From contig NZ_CAXUQL020000001.1 in NCBI RefSeq assembly GCF_964253035.1, positions 4,650,001 through 4,714,000 of the forward strand: a stretch of 64,000 bases of DNA, given 5' to 3'. Positions 1-7,508 of the stretch are shown piece after piece (the stretch's first letter is position 1; each line of letters begins with the position of its first letter). This DNA is from Pseudorhodoferax sp032153935 (GTDB lineage: Bacteria; Pseudomonadota; Gammaproteobacteria; Burkholderiales; Burkholderiaceae_C). Made by a program: the position numbers and the translations under genes. The notes beneath the pieces are model-generated. The model was not told the origin of the DNA, did no database searches, and worked only from the letters and a program-made list of their open reading frames with translations.

Positions 1-311
1 TCCGTGCATTGGCCGTGGTACTTGCCCTGGGCGTCATAGATGACGCCACTGCCGGTGCAGTAGGAGCAAGGTGGGCGGGCCTGCGCAGCCGCAGCAGAAC
101 CAGGGGCGGGCGGCAGGTGCATCCAGTGCGACGGCGTGCCGCGCATCTTCCGCCAGTCGCGGCGCTCGTTCTGCGCGAGCAGCTGCCCTGTGGCATCAAC
201 GAAGCCCTGGACCGTGATGCCGTTGACGAGGTAGAGGCGTGCTGCCATGTCTTCGGGCACAGTGGCGATGGGTCGCCATCCGCCTGCTTGGGGGGTAGTT
301 TTTTCGGTCAT
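1..311 (-). CDS. DUF551-like phage protein, 3' end missing
   Basis: The frame opens with ATG at 311, sharing ATGA with the stop of the upstream gene, and runs off the window at base 1 (about 103 codons visible). Near residues 50-62 it has the GTPSHWMHLP stretch that resembles the tHWMpLP signature of DUF551 proteins, which are common early-region phage accessory proteins of unknown role. The C-terminal part carries CSYCTGSG followed by a second Cys, like half a DnaJ-type zinc-binding repeat. It is the most promoter-distal visible gene of the leftward early operon. The family call rests on one motif. Confidence 0.6.
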   Translation of the reverse strand, partial: MTEKTTPQAGGWRPIATVPEDMAARLYLVNGITVQGFVDATGQLLAQNERRDWRKMRGTPSHWMHLPPAPGSAAAAQARPPCSYCTGSGVIYDAQGKYHGQCT

Positions 312-961
312 GCCGGGGCCTTTCCGTAGACGGCTTCACAGACCGCGCGGCACTTGTCCAGGCTGAACTGATCGCGCTCGTCGCGCACGCCGGTCTCCAT
401 GTCGATCCAGTAGCGGATGTCCTGCTTGCCGATGGTGCCCAGGACTTCGGCCACGTTCTCGGGGCGCAGGCCGCCTGCATAGCCGCACAGCGTTGACTGG
501 GCGGCGACTGGCCAGGCCTGCGGCAAGATGCCGCGCCCGCCGCTGGCGTCGAACAGCACATCGACCGACGCCACGCGCGGGAAATCGCCGCGGCACTGGA
601 GAATGGCGCGCAGGTTGTGCCTGGCCGCCCAGTTGCCGATCTGGCTCGGCATGACGTTAGGGTCTGCCGTGTTGATCTGCGCGCGCTGGAAGTACTGCAG
701 CAGGTTTGCGTGCGCCGACTGGCCGCCATCGATCACCGCGCGGGCGTCGCCGCCGCACAGGTGCGCCGACCATTTCAGGCGCGGCAGTTCGGTGACCAGC
801 CAGCCGATGGTGTCCAGGCGCGGATAGCGGGCCTCGATGCCCTGGCGCTTGGGCGAGAACAGGATGCCCCACTCGATGGGGTATTCCTCCGACAGCTCGA
901 CCATGCCATGGGGGTCGGTGGCGTCGTCTACGCCGGTAAAGGTGATGAATGCGGGCTTCAT
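308..961 (-). CDS. TrpF-like (phosphoribosylanthranilate isomerase-like) TIM-barrel phage protein
   Basis: 217 aa, ATG start. Function is not established. Towards the C terminus it reads CGYAGGLRPENVAEVLG, which closely matches the AGGL.PENV phosphate-binding loop of TrpF, and further on YWIDMETGVRDERDQF, matching the vDvsSGVE...KD strand of the same enzymes. A full TrpF is about 200-220 aa, so the length fits a whole barrel. The N terminus (KPAFITFTGVDDAT) lacks the kiCG entry motif with its catalytic Cys, so tryptophan synthesis is unlikely. It sits between the DUF551-like gene and rdgC in the early operon. Confidence 0.6.
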   Translation of the reverse strand: MKPAFITFTGVDDATDPHGMVELSEEYPIEWGILFSPKRQGIEARYPRLDTIGWLVTELPRLKWSAHLCGGDARAVIDGGQSAHANLLQYFQRAQINTADPNVMPSQIGNWAARHNLRAILQCRGDFPRVASVDVLFDASGGRGILPQAWPVAAQSTLCGYAGGLRPENVAEVLGTIGKQDIRYWIDMETGVRDERDQFSLDKCRAVCEAVYGKAPA

Positions 962-1003
962 GCTGCTACTCGCTTTTTCAATGTGTCGCAGATGGGGATG
1001 GGG

Positions 1004-1912
1004 TCACGCCGCCGGCGCGGCGCGCAGCTCGATCTCGCCGCCCAGGGCCTGCAGCAAGCCAGGCAGCAGCCGGCCGAGTTCGCCGGTGGTGATCGCGGCG
1101 TCGGCGTCGAAGCTGTCTTCCTTCTCGATCGAGGTCTTCTCGAAGACGCCGTCTTGAAAGCGGATCTTGCGCACCTGCATGCTCTCTGTCAGGACGAACG
1201 ACACGCGCTCGTCCCAGGTCATGGCAAGGCGCGTGGGCAGCTTTCCCTCGCTGATGTGCTGCTGGATCTCGGCAATGTCCAGCGGGTGGTGGCCGTAGCG
1301 CACGGCGGCCTTGCTGGCGTCGGTGGCGCGCAGCTCGCATTCGCGGTCGATGCTGAAGCCGGCCGGCGGCTCCTGGCTGCTGAGCCATTCGGACATCGCG
1401 GCCGTGGCCGAGGTGGCGGTGTGCACCTCCTGCACCACGAAGCCGTCCAGCACCTTGACCAGCAGCGTGATGATCTCGTCCACGCGGTTCTGGCTGCCGG
1501 CGTCCACCACGAAGCGGCGCGCCTGCGGGTCGATCCAGACCCAGGTGGCGCCACGCTTGGTGAAGGCCACGGGCAGCAGCGCCTGTTTCGCCTCCTCGCG
1601 CAGGTCGCGAATCTCCTTCTTGCCCGGCTTGCGGCCGGTCGTGGCCTCGATCTGCTGGGCGCGCTCCTCGGCCTTGCGCTTCACGACCGAAGCGGGAACT
1701 GCCTTGGTCTCGACCATGAGCCGCAGCAGGTACTGGCCGCCGATGGACTCGACCAGCGGGCCGTGTTCCTCGCCGCGCGGCGGCACCCAGCCGGCCGAGC
1801 GCTCCTGCGTGGCGCCGCATTCCTCGAAGGCCTGCGTCTGCAGGGCGGTCTCGATGGCTTCGAGGCTGGGCAGCGAGCCGCCCAGCTTGTAGATCAGTGC
1901 GTCCTTGAACAT
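1004..1912 (-). CDS. rdgC: Recombination-associated protein RdgC
   Basis: 302 aa, within the usual 300-310 of RdgC. The N terminus MFKDALIYKL and the internal block with ETKAVPASVVKRK and GRKPGKKEIRDLREE are characteristic of the family. RdgC forms a ring-shaped dimer around duplex DNA and modulates RecA loading. It is usually a host gene, but phages also carry copies beside ssb and ERF/YqaJ genes, as here. Thirteen nucleotides separate it from ssb upstream, in one leftward operon. The likely role is managing recombination intermediates during phage replication. Confidence 0.93.
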   Translation of the reverse strand: MFKDALIYKLGGSLPSLEAIETALQTQAFEECGATQERSAGWVPPRGEEHGPLVESIGGQYLLRLMVETKAVPASVVKRKAEERAQQIEATTGRKPGKKEIRDLREEAKQALLPVAFTKRGATWVWIDPQARRFVVDAGSQNRVDEIITLLVKVLDGFVVQEVHTATSATAAMSEWLSSQEPPAGFSIDRECELRATDASKAAVRYGHHPLDIAEIQQHISEGKLPTRLAMTWDERVSFVLTESMQVRKIRFQDGVFEKTSIEKEDSFDADAAITTGELGRLLPGLLQALGGEIELRAAPAA

Positions 1913-1924
1913 GCTGTCCCCGGG

Positions 1925-2515
1925 TTAGGCCATGGAAAGGTGGAAGCCGCGGCGGGCGAGCGGGTCGCGGAACGGGATGTCGTCGTCCATGTCGTCGAAG
2001 CCAGACCCGCCACCCTGGCGCGGGGCCGGCGCGGGTGCTGCGCGCCGCTGCGGAGGTGGCGCCGCCCGTCCGCCGCCGCGCGAGTCGTTCCGGCCGTCGT
2101 TGCGCTGCGGTTGCCGCTGGCCGCCGCGGTCCTCGTAGCCGTCTTCCCGGCCGCGCTGCTCGCGCTGGTCGCCACCTTCCTGGCGGTGGCTGAGCATTTG
2201 CATGTGGTCGGCGCGGATCTCGGTGGTGTACCGGTCCTGGCCGTCCTTGTCCTGCCACTTGCGGGTGCGCAGCGAGCCCTCGACGTAGACCTGCGAGCCC
2301 TTGCGCAGGTACTGGTCTGCGATCTCGGCCAGGCGGTCGTGGAAGGTGACGTTGTGCCACTCCGTGCGCTCCTGCACGTCGCCGCTCTGCTTGTCCTTCC
2401 AGCGGTCGGTTGTGGCGATGCGGACGTTGCAGACCTGGCCGCCGCTCGGGAAGGTGCGGGTCTCGGGATCGCGGCCGAGGTTGCCCACGATGATGACTTT
2501 GTTGACGGATGCCAT
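1925..2515 (-). CDS. ssb: Single-stranded DNA-binding protein
   Basis: 196 aa. Residues 1-110 are an OB fold opening MASVNKVIIVGNLGRDPE with the family hallmarks TEWHNV and GSQVYVEGSLRTRKW. A Gly/Gln/Arg-rich linker follows. The acidic partner-binding tip MDDDIPF is present but is not terminal: about 14 further residues (RDPLARRGFHLSMA) follow it. In cellular SSBs the tip is the last residues and is bound by Exo I, RecQ and others. It belongs to the recombination cluster with ERF, YqaJ and RdgC. Confidence 0.95.
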   Translation of the reverse strand: MASVNKVIIVGNLGRDPETRTFPSGGQVCNVRIATTDRWKDKQSGDVQERTEWHNVTFHDRLAEIADQYLRKGSQVYVEGSLRTRKWQDKDGQDRYTTEIRADHMQMLSHRQEGGDQREQRGREDGYEDRGGQRQPQRNDGRNDSRGGGRAAPPPQRRAAPAPAPRQGGGSGFDDMDDDIPFRDPLARRGFHLSMA

Positions 2516-2523
2516 GGGGCTCC

Positions 2524-3177
2524 TTATGCGGCGGCCTGGGCCTGTTGATCGTTGGCGGCCAGGGCGGCGCGCAGGGTGGCTTCGGCCTTGTCGACCAGGC
2601 GCATGAAGGCGACCATGTCGGCTTCCAAGGCCTCGATGGCGGCCTCGTCGCGCTCAATGCGGTGGATGACGAGATGGGCGAAGTCGGGCGTCCAGAGGCA
2701 GAGGTCGACCCACTTGCGGCCGAGGAGCCACAGGTAGCCCATGCACTGGTCCATGTAGGCCGACAGGTCTTGATCGGCCACCGCGGTGAACAACGTGTCG
2801 CTGGAGACCATGGTCTTGATCTCCAGCACGCCGTCGTCGTCGATCAGGCCATCGGGCGACAGGCCGAAGCGCTTGTCCTCGGTCGTGAAGAAGCCGACCT
2901 CTTCGACGAGGTTGCCGGTGCGCGCCTCGTACAGCCGGCGAGCGATCGGTTCTTGCTCGGTGCCGGTCTTCATGGCCGCGTTCTGGAACTTGGCCGGCAC
3001 CACGCCGCCGCAGCGCTCGCGGGCGGTGTCGTGGGCGTAGGACAGGGCGGCCTGGGCCGGCGCGCCGCTCTTGAGCTTGGCGCGGGCGTCCTTGAAGCGG
3101 CTGCCGGTGACGACGCCGCGACGAGCTTCGAGCCATTCGGGGGAGCCCTGGGCGTGGGTGTGATGGATCATGGTCAT
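2524..3177 (-). CDS. YqaJ-family (lambda exonuclease-like) viral recombinase nuclease
   Basis: 217 aa. The protein opens with an RGVVTGSRF motif and has the PD-(D/E)XK core: GLSPDGLIDDDGVLEIKT supplies the Asp, the Glu and the Lys of the active site. These 5'-3' exonucleases resect linear duplex DNA and hand the strand to an annealase. Its start overlaps the stop of the ERF gene by 4 nt, so the pair is probably translationally coupled and works as a two-component recombinase like lambda Exo/Bet. Confidence 0.9.
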   Translation of the reverse strand: MTMIHHTHAQGSPEWLEARRGVVTGSRFKDARAKLKSGAPAQAALSYAHDTARERCGGVVPAKFQNAAMKTGTEQEPIARRLYEARTGNLVEEVGFFTTEDKRFGLSPDGLIDDDGVLEIKTMVSSDTLFTAVADQDLSAYMDQCMGYLWLLGRKWVDLCLWTPDFAHLVIHRIERDEAAIEALEADMVAFMRLVDKAEATLRAALAANDQQAQAAA

Positions 3178-3947
3178 GCTTGTTTCTCCTTGTGGGCGTC
3201 AGCGTCCTTGGCCGCTCTCTTGAGGTTGTCGCTTTCCGGGCCGAGCTGGATGCGCTCCTTCTCGGTGATGCCAGCGATGTACTTAGACAAGGACTTCCAT
3301 CCGCCCATCGCGGCCTCGCGCGCGCTTGCAAGAAGCGCGTCCGGAATGTCGGGGCCAGTCGGGCCGCCCGCGCCATCGTTGCCCTCGCCTGCCTCGGCGA
3401 CACCGCAGATTTGCTTGAGCGTGTGGCGCTGCAGGTAGGTGGTGGTGGAGATGACGGCCTGGATGCCGTTCTTGCCGCCGCTGGCGTCCGCGCCAGCGGA
3501 AAGGCTAACCTGCTCGCTGTGGCCCAGCTTGTGGCGCAGGACGCAGGCGACGGTGATGCTCCCGCCGTCCTGCTTTGTCTTCCAGGACCATGCGAAACCG
3601 TGTTCCGACAGTCCCGGCCCGACGGCCTGCACTACGTCGTCCAGCTCCGCGTGCTTGTAAGTGGTCCGGCCCTTCTGCGTCTCGAAGTCCACCACCTTGC
3701 GCTTCACGATCTTGATGTTCAGCGACTTGAACGCCGCCAGCGCCTCGTTGTAGGCCTTCTCGGCTTCGCGCTTCTCGTTGCGCTCGACGAGGTCCATCAT
3801 CTTCTCGATCTGCTCGAGAGATGCGCCGCGGTCCATCAAGGACAGCATGATCCCGGTGTGCGAGTTGGCGGCCACGGAAAGCGGCTGCGGCATGCGCTCT
3901 TGCTGTGGCGCCAACTCCAGCGATTCGGCAGCTGTGATTGCGTTCAT
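3174..3947 (-). CDS. ERF-family single-strand annealing protein
   Basis: 257 aa. The conserved ERF core runs from about residue 60 to 190, with YKHAELDDVV.AVGPGLSEHG and the C-terminal part of the core YLQRHTLKQICGV. The C-terminal region is charged and probably linker-like. ERF proteins form rings that anneal complementary strands, in partnership with the nuclease encoded immediately downstream and with SSB. The stop overlaps the nuclease start (ATGA). Confidence 0.93.
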   Translation of the reverse strand: MNAITAAESLELAPQQERMPQPLSVAANSHTGIMLSLMDRGASLEQIEKMMDLVERNEKREAEKAYNEALAAFKSLNIKIVKRKVVDFETQKGRTTYKHAELDDVVQAVGPGLSEHGFAWSWKTKQDGGSITVACVLRHKLGHSEQVSLSAGADASGGKNGIQAVISTTTYLQRHTLKQICGVAEAGEGNDGAGGPTGPDIPDALLASAREAAMGGWKSLSKYIAGITEKERIQLGPESDNLKRAAKDADAHKEKQA

Positions 3948-3955
3948 GTCGATCC

Positions 3956-5026
3956 TCAGTAGTTAATGGAGACCGCCGGAATGGACTTCTTGGCGATCAG
4001 GGTGACGGCGACGCGCGCGCAGTCCTCGGACAGACCGCCGGCCATGAAGGCGTCCAGGGCGGCGCGGTTGATGCGGGTCTTGTGGGCGCGGTCGGCTTCG
4101 CGGCGCTTGGCGTCCGCCTCTTCCTGGGCCTTCGCGGCGGCAGCGCGGCGACGCTCGTCCTCGACGGCCTGTTGGGCCCGGCGTTCGGTTTCGGCCTTGG
4201 CCTCCTGCAGGCGCTGCTGGGCCTCGGCCTTCTCGCGCTCGGCCTTCTCGTTGGCCAGCCGCAGTTCCAACTCGCGGCGCTCGGCGGCTGCTGCTGCCTC
4301 CGCTTCGCGGCGGGTCGCGGCGTCGCGCTCGGTCTGGGCCTTGGCGTCGGCTTCGCGCTGGGCCTTCTCGGCCGCCTCGCGGGCGATGCGCTCCTCGCGG
4401 TCCTTCTGCTCGCGCGCCGCGGCCTCCTGGCGCAGCCGGGCCAGCTCGGCCTGCTCGTTCTCGTACTTGACCCTGGCATCCAGCGCGGCGCGCAGCGCCT
4501 TGACGGCGCGGTCCTTGACCATCGCCACCTCGGCCGTGAACTCCTCGTACTTCTCGTCGACGACGATCTCCTCGACCTCAGCCAGCCGGTGGGCCAATGC
4601 GTCGCTGTCGAAGCCGTCGAGGTCGCGGCCGGCGTTCTGGATCTCGGCGATGCGGTCGCGGTGTCGCTGCTGCCTGGCCTCTTCGGCCTTCTCCCAGTCG
4701 GTCAGAGGCTGGCGCACTTCGTCCTTCCACTGGTCGAGCAAGTCGCGCATGCGCTTGCGCTCGGCATCGACCAGGGCCGGCTCCTTCTTCATCTCGGCCA
4801 CCAGGTCTTTGCCCAGGTTGTCGAGCGCCGTTTTGCCCTTGGCGACCTTGTAGGCCATGGACGCGATGGCGTCGCGGCCCTTCTTGGTGGAGACGTCGCC
4901 TTCGAATTTGTCCAGCTCGGCGCGGATGTGCGCGAGGTACGGGTCCAGGCCCTGCGCGGTGGTGAAGACCCGGCGCACCGATTCCGCGGGCGGCAGGACT
5001 GCCAAGGCTGTGCTGTCAGTGGTCAT
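3956..5026 (-). CDS. Phage coiled-coil protein of the recombination cluster
   Basis: 356 aa. Residues 1-130 form a conserved domain with TKKGRDAIASMAYKVAKGKT and ALDNLGKDLV, seen in proteins beside ERF/RecT genes in many phages of Proteobacteria. Residues about 190-330 are a long Ala/Glu/Arg/Lys-rich region predicted by eye to be a continuous coiled coil. A short globular tail with MAGGLSEDCARVAVTLIAKK follows. No enzymatic motif is visible and the function is not established. It lies 8 nt upstream of the ERF start. Confidence 0.8.
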   Translation of the reverse strand: MTTDSTALAVLPPAESVRRVFTTAQGLDPYLAHIRAELDKFEGDVSTKKGRDAIASMAYKVAKGKTALDNLGKDLVAEMKKEPALVDAERKRMRDLLDQWKDEVRQPLTDWEKAEEARQQRHRDRIAEIQNAGRDLDGFDSDALAHRLAEVEEIVVDEKYEEFTAEVAMVKDRAVKALRAALDARVKYENEQAELARLRQEAAAREQKDREERIAREAAEKAQREADAKAQTERDAATRREAEAAAAAERRELELRLANEKAEREKAEAQQRLQEAKAETERRAQQAVEDERRRAAAAKAQEEADAKRREADRAHKTRINRAALDAFMAGGLSEDCARVAVTLIAKKSIPAVSINY

Positions 5027-5033
5027 GGTGTGT

Positions 5034-5249
5034 TCAGAAGAAGAGGTTCACGAACAAGTAGGGGTTGCGGGCGATGAAGACGCCCAGGGTGATCAGCAGG
5101 GCGACCAGCGCCGCAAGGGCCAGGAGCAACACGGCGTCGTCGACGGCGTCGAACTGCTTGATCGGCGGCATCTCGGGGATGCGGCAGGCATCAGGGCAGG
5201 GGCATGCGGTGCGGCCTTGACCGCAGGCATCGGAGCGGCAGGCGTTCAC
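5034..5249 (-). CDS. Small Cys-rich, single-span membrane protein
   Basis: 71 aa from a GTG start whose GTGA overlaps the upstream stop. The N terminus contains six Cys in the first 28 residues (NACRSDACGQGRTACPCPDAC), typical of a metal-binding patch. A hydrophobic helix of about 22 residues (LLLALAALVALLITLGVFIA) follows near the C terminus. No family recognised. The tight overlap with neighbours supports it being translated. Confidence 0.65.
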   Translation of the reverse strand: MNACRSDACGQGRTACPCPDACRIPEMPPIKQFDAVDDAVLLLALAALVALLITLGVFIARNPYLFVNLFF

Positions 5250-5383
5250 ATCCACCTCCAGATGGCGCCCAGGATCCGGCGCCACAGCGGCCAGACCTCG
5301 GCAGTTCGGGGCTCGAGCAGGGCGGCCTGCAGGAGGTCTTCGTCCATGGCATCCAGGACGTTGGGAAATGCGGGCTCGTTCAT
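5246..5383 (-). CDS. Small phage protein, 45 aa
   Basis: ATG at 5383 sits in TGATG with the upstream stop, and its own stop overlaps the next GTG. The sequence is acidic at first (LDAMDEDLLQAALLEPRT) and ends in an aromatic, basic tail (LWRRILGAIWRWM) that could associate with membrane. Coding is inferred from the unbroken chain of overlapping starts and stops. Function unknown. Confidence 0.55.
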   Translation of the reverse strand: MNEPAFPNVLDAMDEDLLQAALLEPRTAEVWPLWRRILGAIWRWM

Positions 5384-5685
5384 CACTGCCCGCCTGCAGC
5401 CATCTGCTCGGCGAACTCGCGGTACTTGTCCGCGAAGGCCACGGACAGCTTGGCGCTGTTGATCGGATCGGCGCGTAGCCAGGCCTGGGCCAGGTGCGAG
5501 ATGAAGCCGCCGCCGCGCCGGCGCATGAAGTCCAGGACGCGCGGGTCGGCGCCGATGGGCTCGCGTGCTGCGAACTGCTCGGCCGTGAATTCGGCGGCGC
5601 GCTGGTCCATTAGCCGGCGGCGCTCCAGCTCGACGAACGAGATCTGCGGGGCGGTCAGTGGGCGGGGTAGGGTGCTGGCGTTCAC
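5383..5685 (-). CDS. Hypothetical phage protein, 100 aa
   Basis: A soluble, charged protein with FVELERRRLMDQRAAEFTAEQF followed by RVLDFMRRRGGGF. No recognised domain. It overlaps both neighbours by 1-4 nt and is part of the leftward early operon. Function unknown. Confidence 0.65.
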   Translation of the reverse strand: MNASTLPRPLTAPQISFVELERRRLMDQRAAEFTAEQFAAREPIGADPRVLDFMRRRGGGFISHLAQAWLRADPINSAKLSVAFADKYREFAEQMAAGGQ

Positions 5686-5939
5686 TGCATTGCCTCCTTG
5701 ATGACGGACAGGCCGATGGCCTTCTGCAGGTGCGCGATGACCTGCCTGGCCTCGAACTGCAGCGACCCCTCGATGCCCATGCTGTGCGCGCGCTTGGCAT
5801 TTGCGAGGGCGATGTCGGCGTGCGCGAGGTGGTAATCGACCGTGAAGCCTTCCTCGTCAACAGCAGGCGGAACTGCGCGCCGCTCGCTTTCCGCCCGGAT
5901 GGCGTTCGCCGCCTTGTGGTCGTCGGTGTAGCGGCCCAT
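5682..5939 (-). CDS. Hypothetical phage protein, 85 aa
   Basis: ATG at 5939 is chosen because AAGGAGG lies 6 nt upstream (5946-5952); a GTG one codon earlier is also possible. The protein is mostly helical by composition (YHLAHADIALANAKRAHSMG). No family recognised. It overlaps the stop of the upstream gene by 1 nt. Confidence 0.65.
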   Translation of the reverse strand: MGRYTDDHKAANAIRAESERRAVPPAVDEEGFTVDYHLAHADIALANAKRAHSMGIEGSLQFEARQVIAHLQKAIGLSVIKEAMQ

Positions 5940-6184
5940 CACGAACCTCCTTCGATCTTCTCGACCGTGCAGCGCTGGATCCAGCCGCCGGCCGAGAAGG
6001 TCTCCACCCAGGCCACCAGCAGCGCCACGACGCGCAGGCGGTAAGGGCCGAGCTCGAACGTGTCATGCACGCGCTCTTCGGTGCGCTGGCCCGTGGGCGT
6101 CTGTTCGCTGCGGCGCAGGCTGCGCACGGCAACCACTCGGTAGCGGCCGCGCCGGCCGCGCTTGTCAGGGCTCTTGGTGTTCAA
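5939..6184 (-). CDS. Hypothetical phage protein, TTG start, 81 aa
   Basis: The TTG at 6184 is preferred over the ATG at 6226 because AGGAGG lies 5 nt before it and the upstream extension overlaps no other signal. The N terminus is strongly basic (NTKSPDKRGRRGRYR). A hydrophobic patch (LRVVALLVAWVE) follows. No domain recognised. It is the first gene after the terminator at 6225-6248, so its expression from the leftward promoter requires readthrough or antitermination. Confidence 0.6.
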   Translation of the reverse strand: MNTKSPDKRGRRGRYRVVAVRSLRRSEQTPTGQRTEERVHDTFELGPYRLRVVALLVAWVETFSAGGWIQRCTVEKIEGGS

Positions 6185-6224
6185 GGGCTCCTCCTGTGTG
6201 TTGGTGAGCGCGGCGCGTGGCCGC

Positions 6225-6248
6225 AAAAAAGCCCGCGCGGGGCGGGCT
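6225..6248 (-). terminator. Intrinsic terminator after the Arc-like gene (tL1 position)
   Basis: On the minus strand AGCCCGC, a 5-nt loop and GCGGGCT are followed at once by six T. It lies between the Arc-like gene and the recombination genes, in the position of lambda tL1. Confidence 0.85.
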
Positions 6249-6272
6249 GGGTGGTCTTCGGTGTGCCGGCGG

Positions 6273-6455
6273 TTATGGGGTCGGCGCAGGTGGTGTGCGC
6301 GCCCCCTTGAACGACTGGCGCAAGCGGAACAGGATCTCCGCGTTGAAGCCGCGCTCCGCCTCTGCTGCCGCTTTGTGCAGCGCGGAATGCAGATCGGGCG
6401 GGACTCTCAATGCGGTTTTGATGAAGTCCTTCTGGGTGCGTTCTTTGATTGCCAC
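6273..6455 (-). CDS. Arc-family ribbon-helix-helix protein
   Basis: 60 aa from GTG at 6455, chosen for the AAGGAGGA 6 nt upstream. The sequence FIKTALRVPPDLHSALHKAA followed by RGFNAEILFRLRQSF fits the beta-strand, helix A and helix B of Arc/Mnt repressors, including the RxP.dLh..L and N.EI..RL signatures. Arc proteins bind DNA as dimers of ribbon-helix-helix units. It is the first gene of the leftward operon and is followed by a strong terminator, so it would be made early and independently of the recombination genes. Confidence 0.85.
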   Translation of the reverse strand: MAIKERTQKDFIKTALRVPPDLHSALHKAAAEAERGFNAEILFRLRQSFKGARTPPAPTP

Positions 6456-6936
6456 GTTGTGTCCTCCTTGAAACCACAGCCCTGCACGCAAGGCTCTGGT
6501 TTGCGCCCTGTTGCCAGGGCACGCCGGGATTCCAACCGGCATGACTGTTCGTTTTGGCCGTCTTGGCCTCACCGCGATTGCGGGTAGCGAGATCGAGCGG
6601 CCATCTATCCACTCGCTCGCTTGCTCTCCCATTTCTGTTCCTGGCTGGGCTCGCCTCGCACGGTGTTCACGACGCCGTCACTCGCCCCTTTAGAGGGAAT
6701 TCGCAGTGAGATGTGATGGGCGGGCAGGGCGCTACTCCTGCTTGGGCGCTTGCTTGCAAGGCTCCGACCCAGGGGACGGAAGAGCCCAGGCCCTCGGCAA
6801 ACTTAATCCGACGCATGCCTGCACGTCTGCTTTCCGTGCTGCCGCCCATCACATCTCACTGCTCAGCTTGTTAAGGAGCCTGGCGGCTCGGTCGATCCCG
6901 TGGCGCCATCGCTGCGTGGTGTGCTGCGATAGACGA
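6456..6936. other. Non-coding leader region between pL and the Arc-like gene
   Basis: No convincing gene is visible in about 480 nt. It is the untranslated 5' region of the leftward transcript if the promoter at 6937-6966 is used. It contains a perfect 20-bp inverted repeat (described separately) and several smaller stem-capable stretches. Confidence 0.6.
6704..6861. repeat. Perfect 20-bp inverted repeat, 118-nt spacer
   Basis: CAGTGAGATGTGATGGGCGG at 6704-6723 is the exact reverse complement of 6842-6861. It lies in the untranslated leader of the leftward operon. The arms could base-pair in RNA to close a 118-nt domain, or bind a protein as DNA. No family of element recognised. Confidence 0.8.
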
Positions 6937-6966
6937 AGAATACCCGTAGGTATCTTTCGGAGTCAA
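6937..6966 (-). promoter_or_regulatory. Leftward early promoter (pL)
   Basis: On the minus strand TTGACT (6966-6961), an 18-nt spacer and TATTCT (6942-6937) form a good sigma-70 promoter. The operator at 6940-6953 covers the -10 element and the one at 6966-6979 touches the -35, so a bound repressor would block it. Confidence 0.7.
6940..6953. promoter_or_regulatory. Phage operator OL1
   Basis: ATACCCGTAGGTAT, an inverted repeat of ATACC around a 4-nt core. The half-site ACC-N4-GGT recurs four more times in the control regions at 6966, 9132, 9147 and 9172. It overlaps the -10 of the leftward promoter. Confidence 0.75.
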
Positions 6967-6979
6967 TACCCCAAGGTAT
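6966..6979. promoter_or_regulatory. Phage operator OL2
   Basis: ATACCCCAAGGTAT, same 14-bp plan as OL1, 26 bp away centre to centre. It lies at the edge of the leftward -35 and may also control rightward transcription of the gene at 7017. Confidence 0.75.
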
Positions 6980-7016
6980 CTTTTGGAAAATAGTTTGGCT
7001 GTACATTTGTCCAGCT

Positions 7017-7388
7017 ATGCAAGTGATCTTGTATGTCCTGCGCGAGGACGGCCGCCCGCTGAGCTACACGGAGGTCAAGGCGCGGTCACGGCCTGAAGGC
7101 CGGTTGGTGCTGGGAACGTGGGGCAACCCAGAGGTGCACGCCAAGCTGTTGGGCGCCTGGCCCGAGATGAACGCGCCGAAGCTCAGCCATGCACGGGTGA
7201 TACGGATCGGCAATGGCTGCATCCTCCTGTTCGGCCAACAGTGGCAGCCAAGCCATCCGTACCCGCGCCAGACCTGGCTGTGCGCGCTGAGCGAGGAAGC
7301 GGGGGAGGCCGCGCTGCGAAAGATCAGGCCACCGAGGCCGGCCGACTTCCCATTCGGCGGGCTGGAAGACGACGACCGGCCCGACTGA
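7017..7388 (+). CDS. Hypothetical phage protein beside pL
   Basis: 123 aa, ATG start 38 nt from the OL2 operator. A TACATT element at 7002-7007 could be a -10 placing the transcript start just before the ATG, so the gene may be read divergently from pL under repressor control. The protein has a mixed alpha/beta character (RVIRIGNGCILLFGQQW) and an acidic tail. No family recognised. A terminator follows it, so it is a single-gene unit. Confidence 0.65.
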   Translation: MQVILYVLREDGRPLSYTEVKARSRPEGRLVLGTWGNPEVHAKLLGAWPEMNAPKLSHARVIRIGNGCILLFGQQWQPSHPYPRQTWLCALSEEAGEAALRKIRPPRPADFPFGGLEDDDRPD

Positions 7389-7402
7389 CCGCACAAACGA
7401 CG

Positions 7403-7425
7403 AAGCCGCCCAGAGGCGGCTTGGT
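7403..7425 (+). terminator. Terminator after the 7017 gene
   Basis: AAGCCGCC, loop CAGA, GGCGGCTT and then TGG. The T tract is weak. A second stem, GAGCCCC (7441-7447) with GGGGCTC (7460-7466), follows and may assist. Confidence 0.6.
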
Positions 7426-7508
7426 TCGGTCCCGGCAAGGGAGCCCCGGCGAGGGTGGTGGGGCTCCGCCGAGATTGCCTATGCGCCCCGCAGCGGGGTG
7501 GGCATCGG

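Noticed and set aside
617..2548. Very long plus-strand open frame antisense to rdgC and ssb
   Set aside because: It mirrors real minus-strand genes with recognisable families; in high-GC DNA the reverse frame stays open by codon bias. Its composition (Leu/Ala/His/Val-rich, no domain) is that of a shadow.
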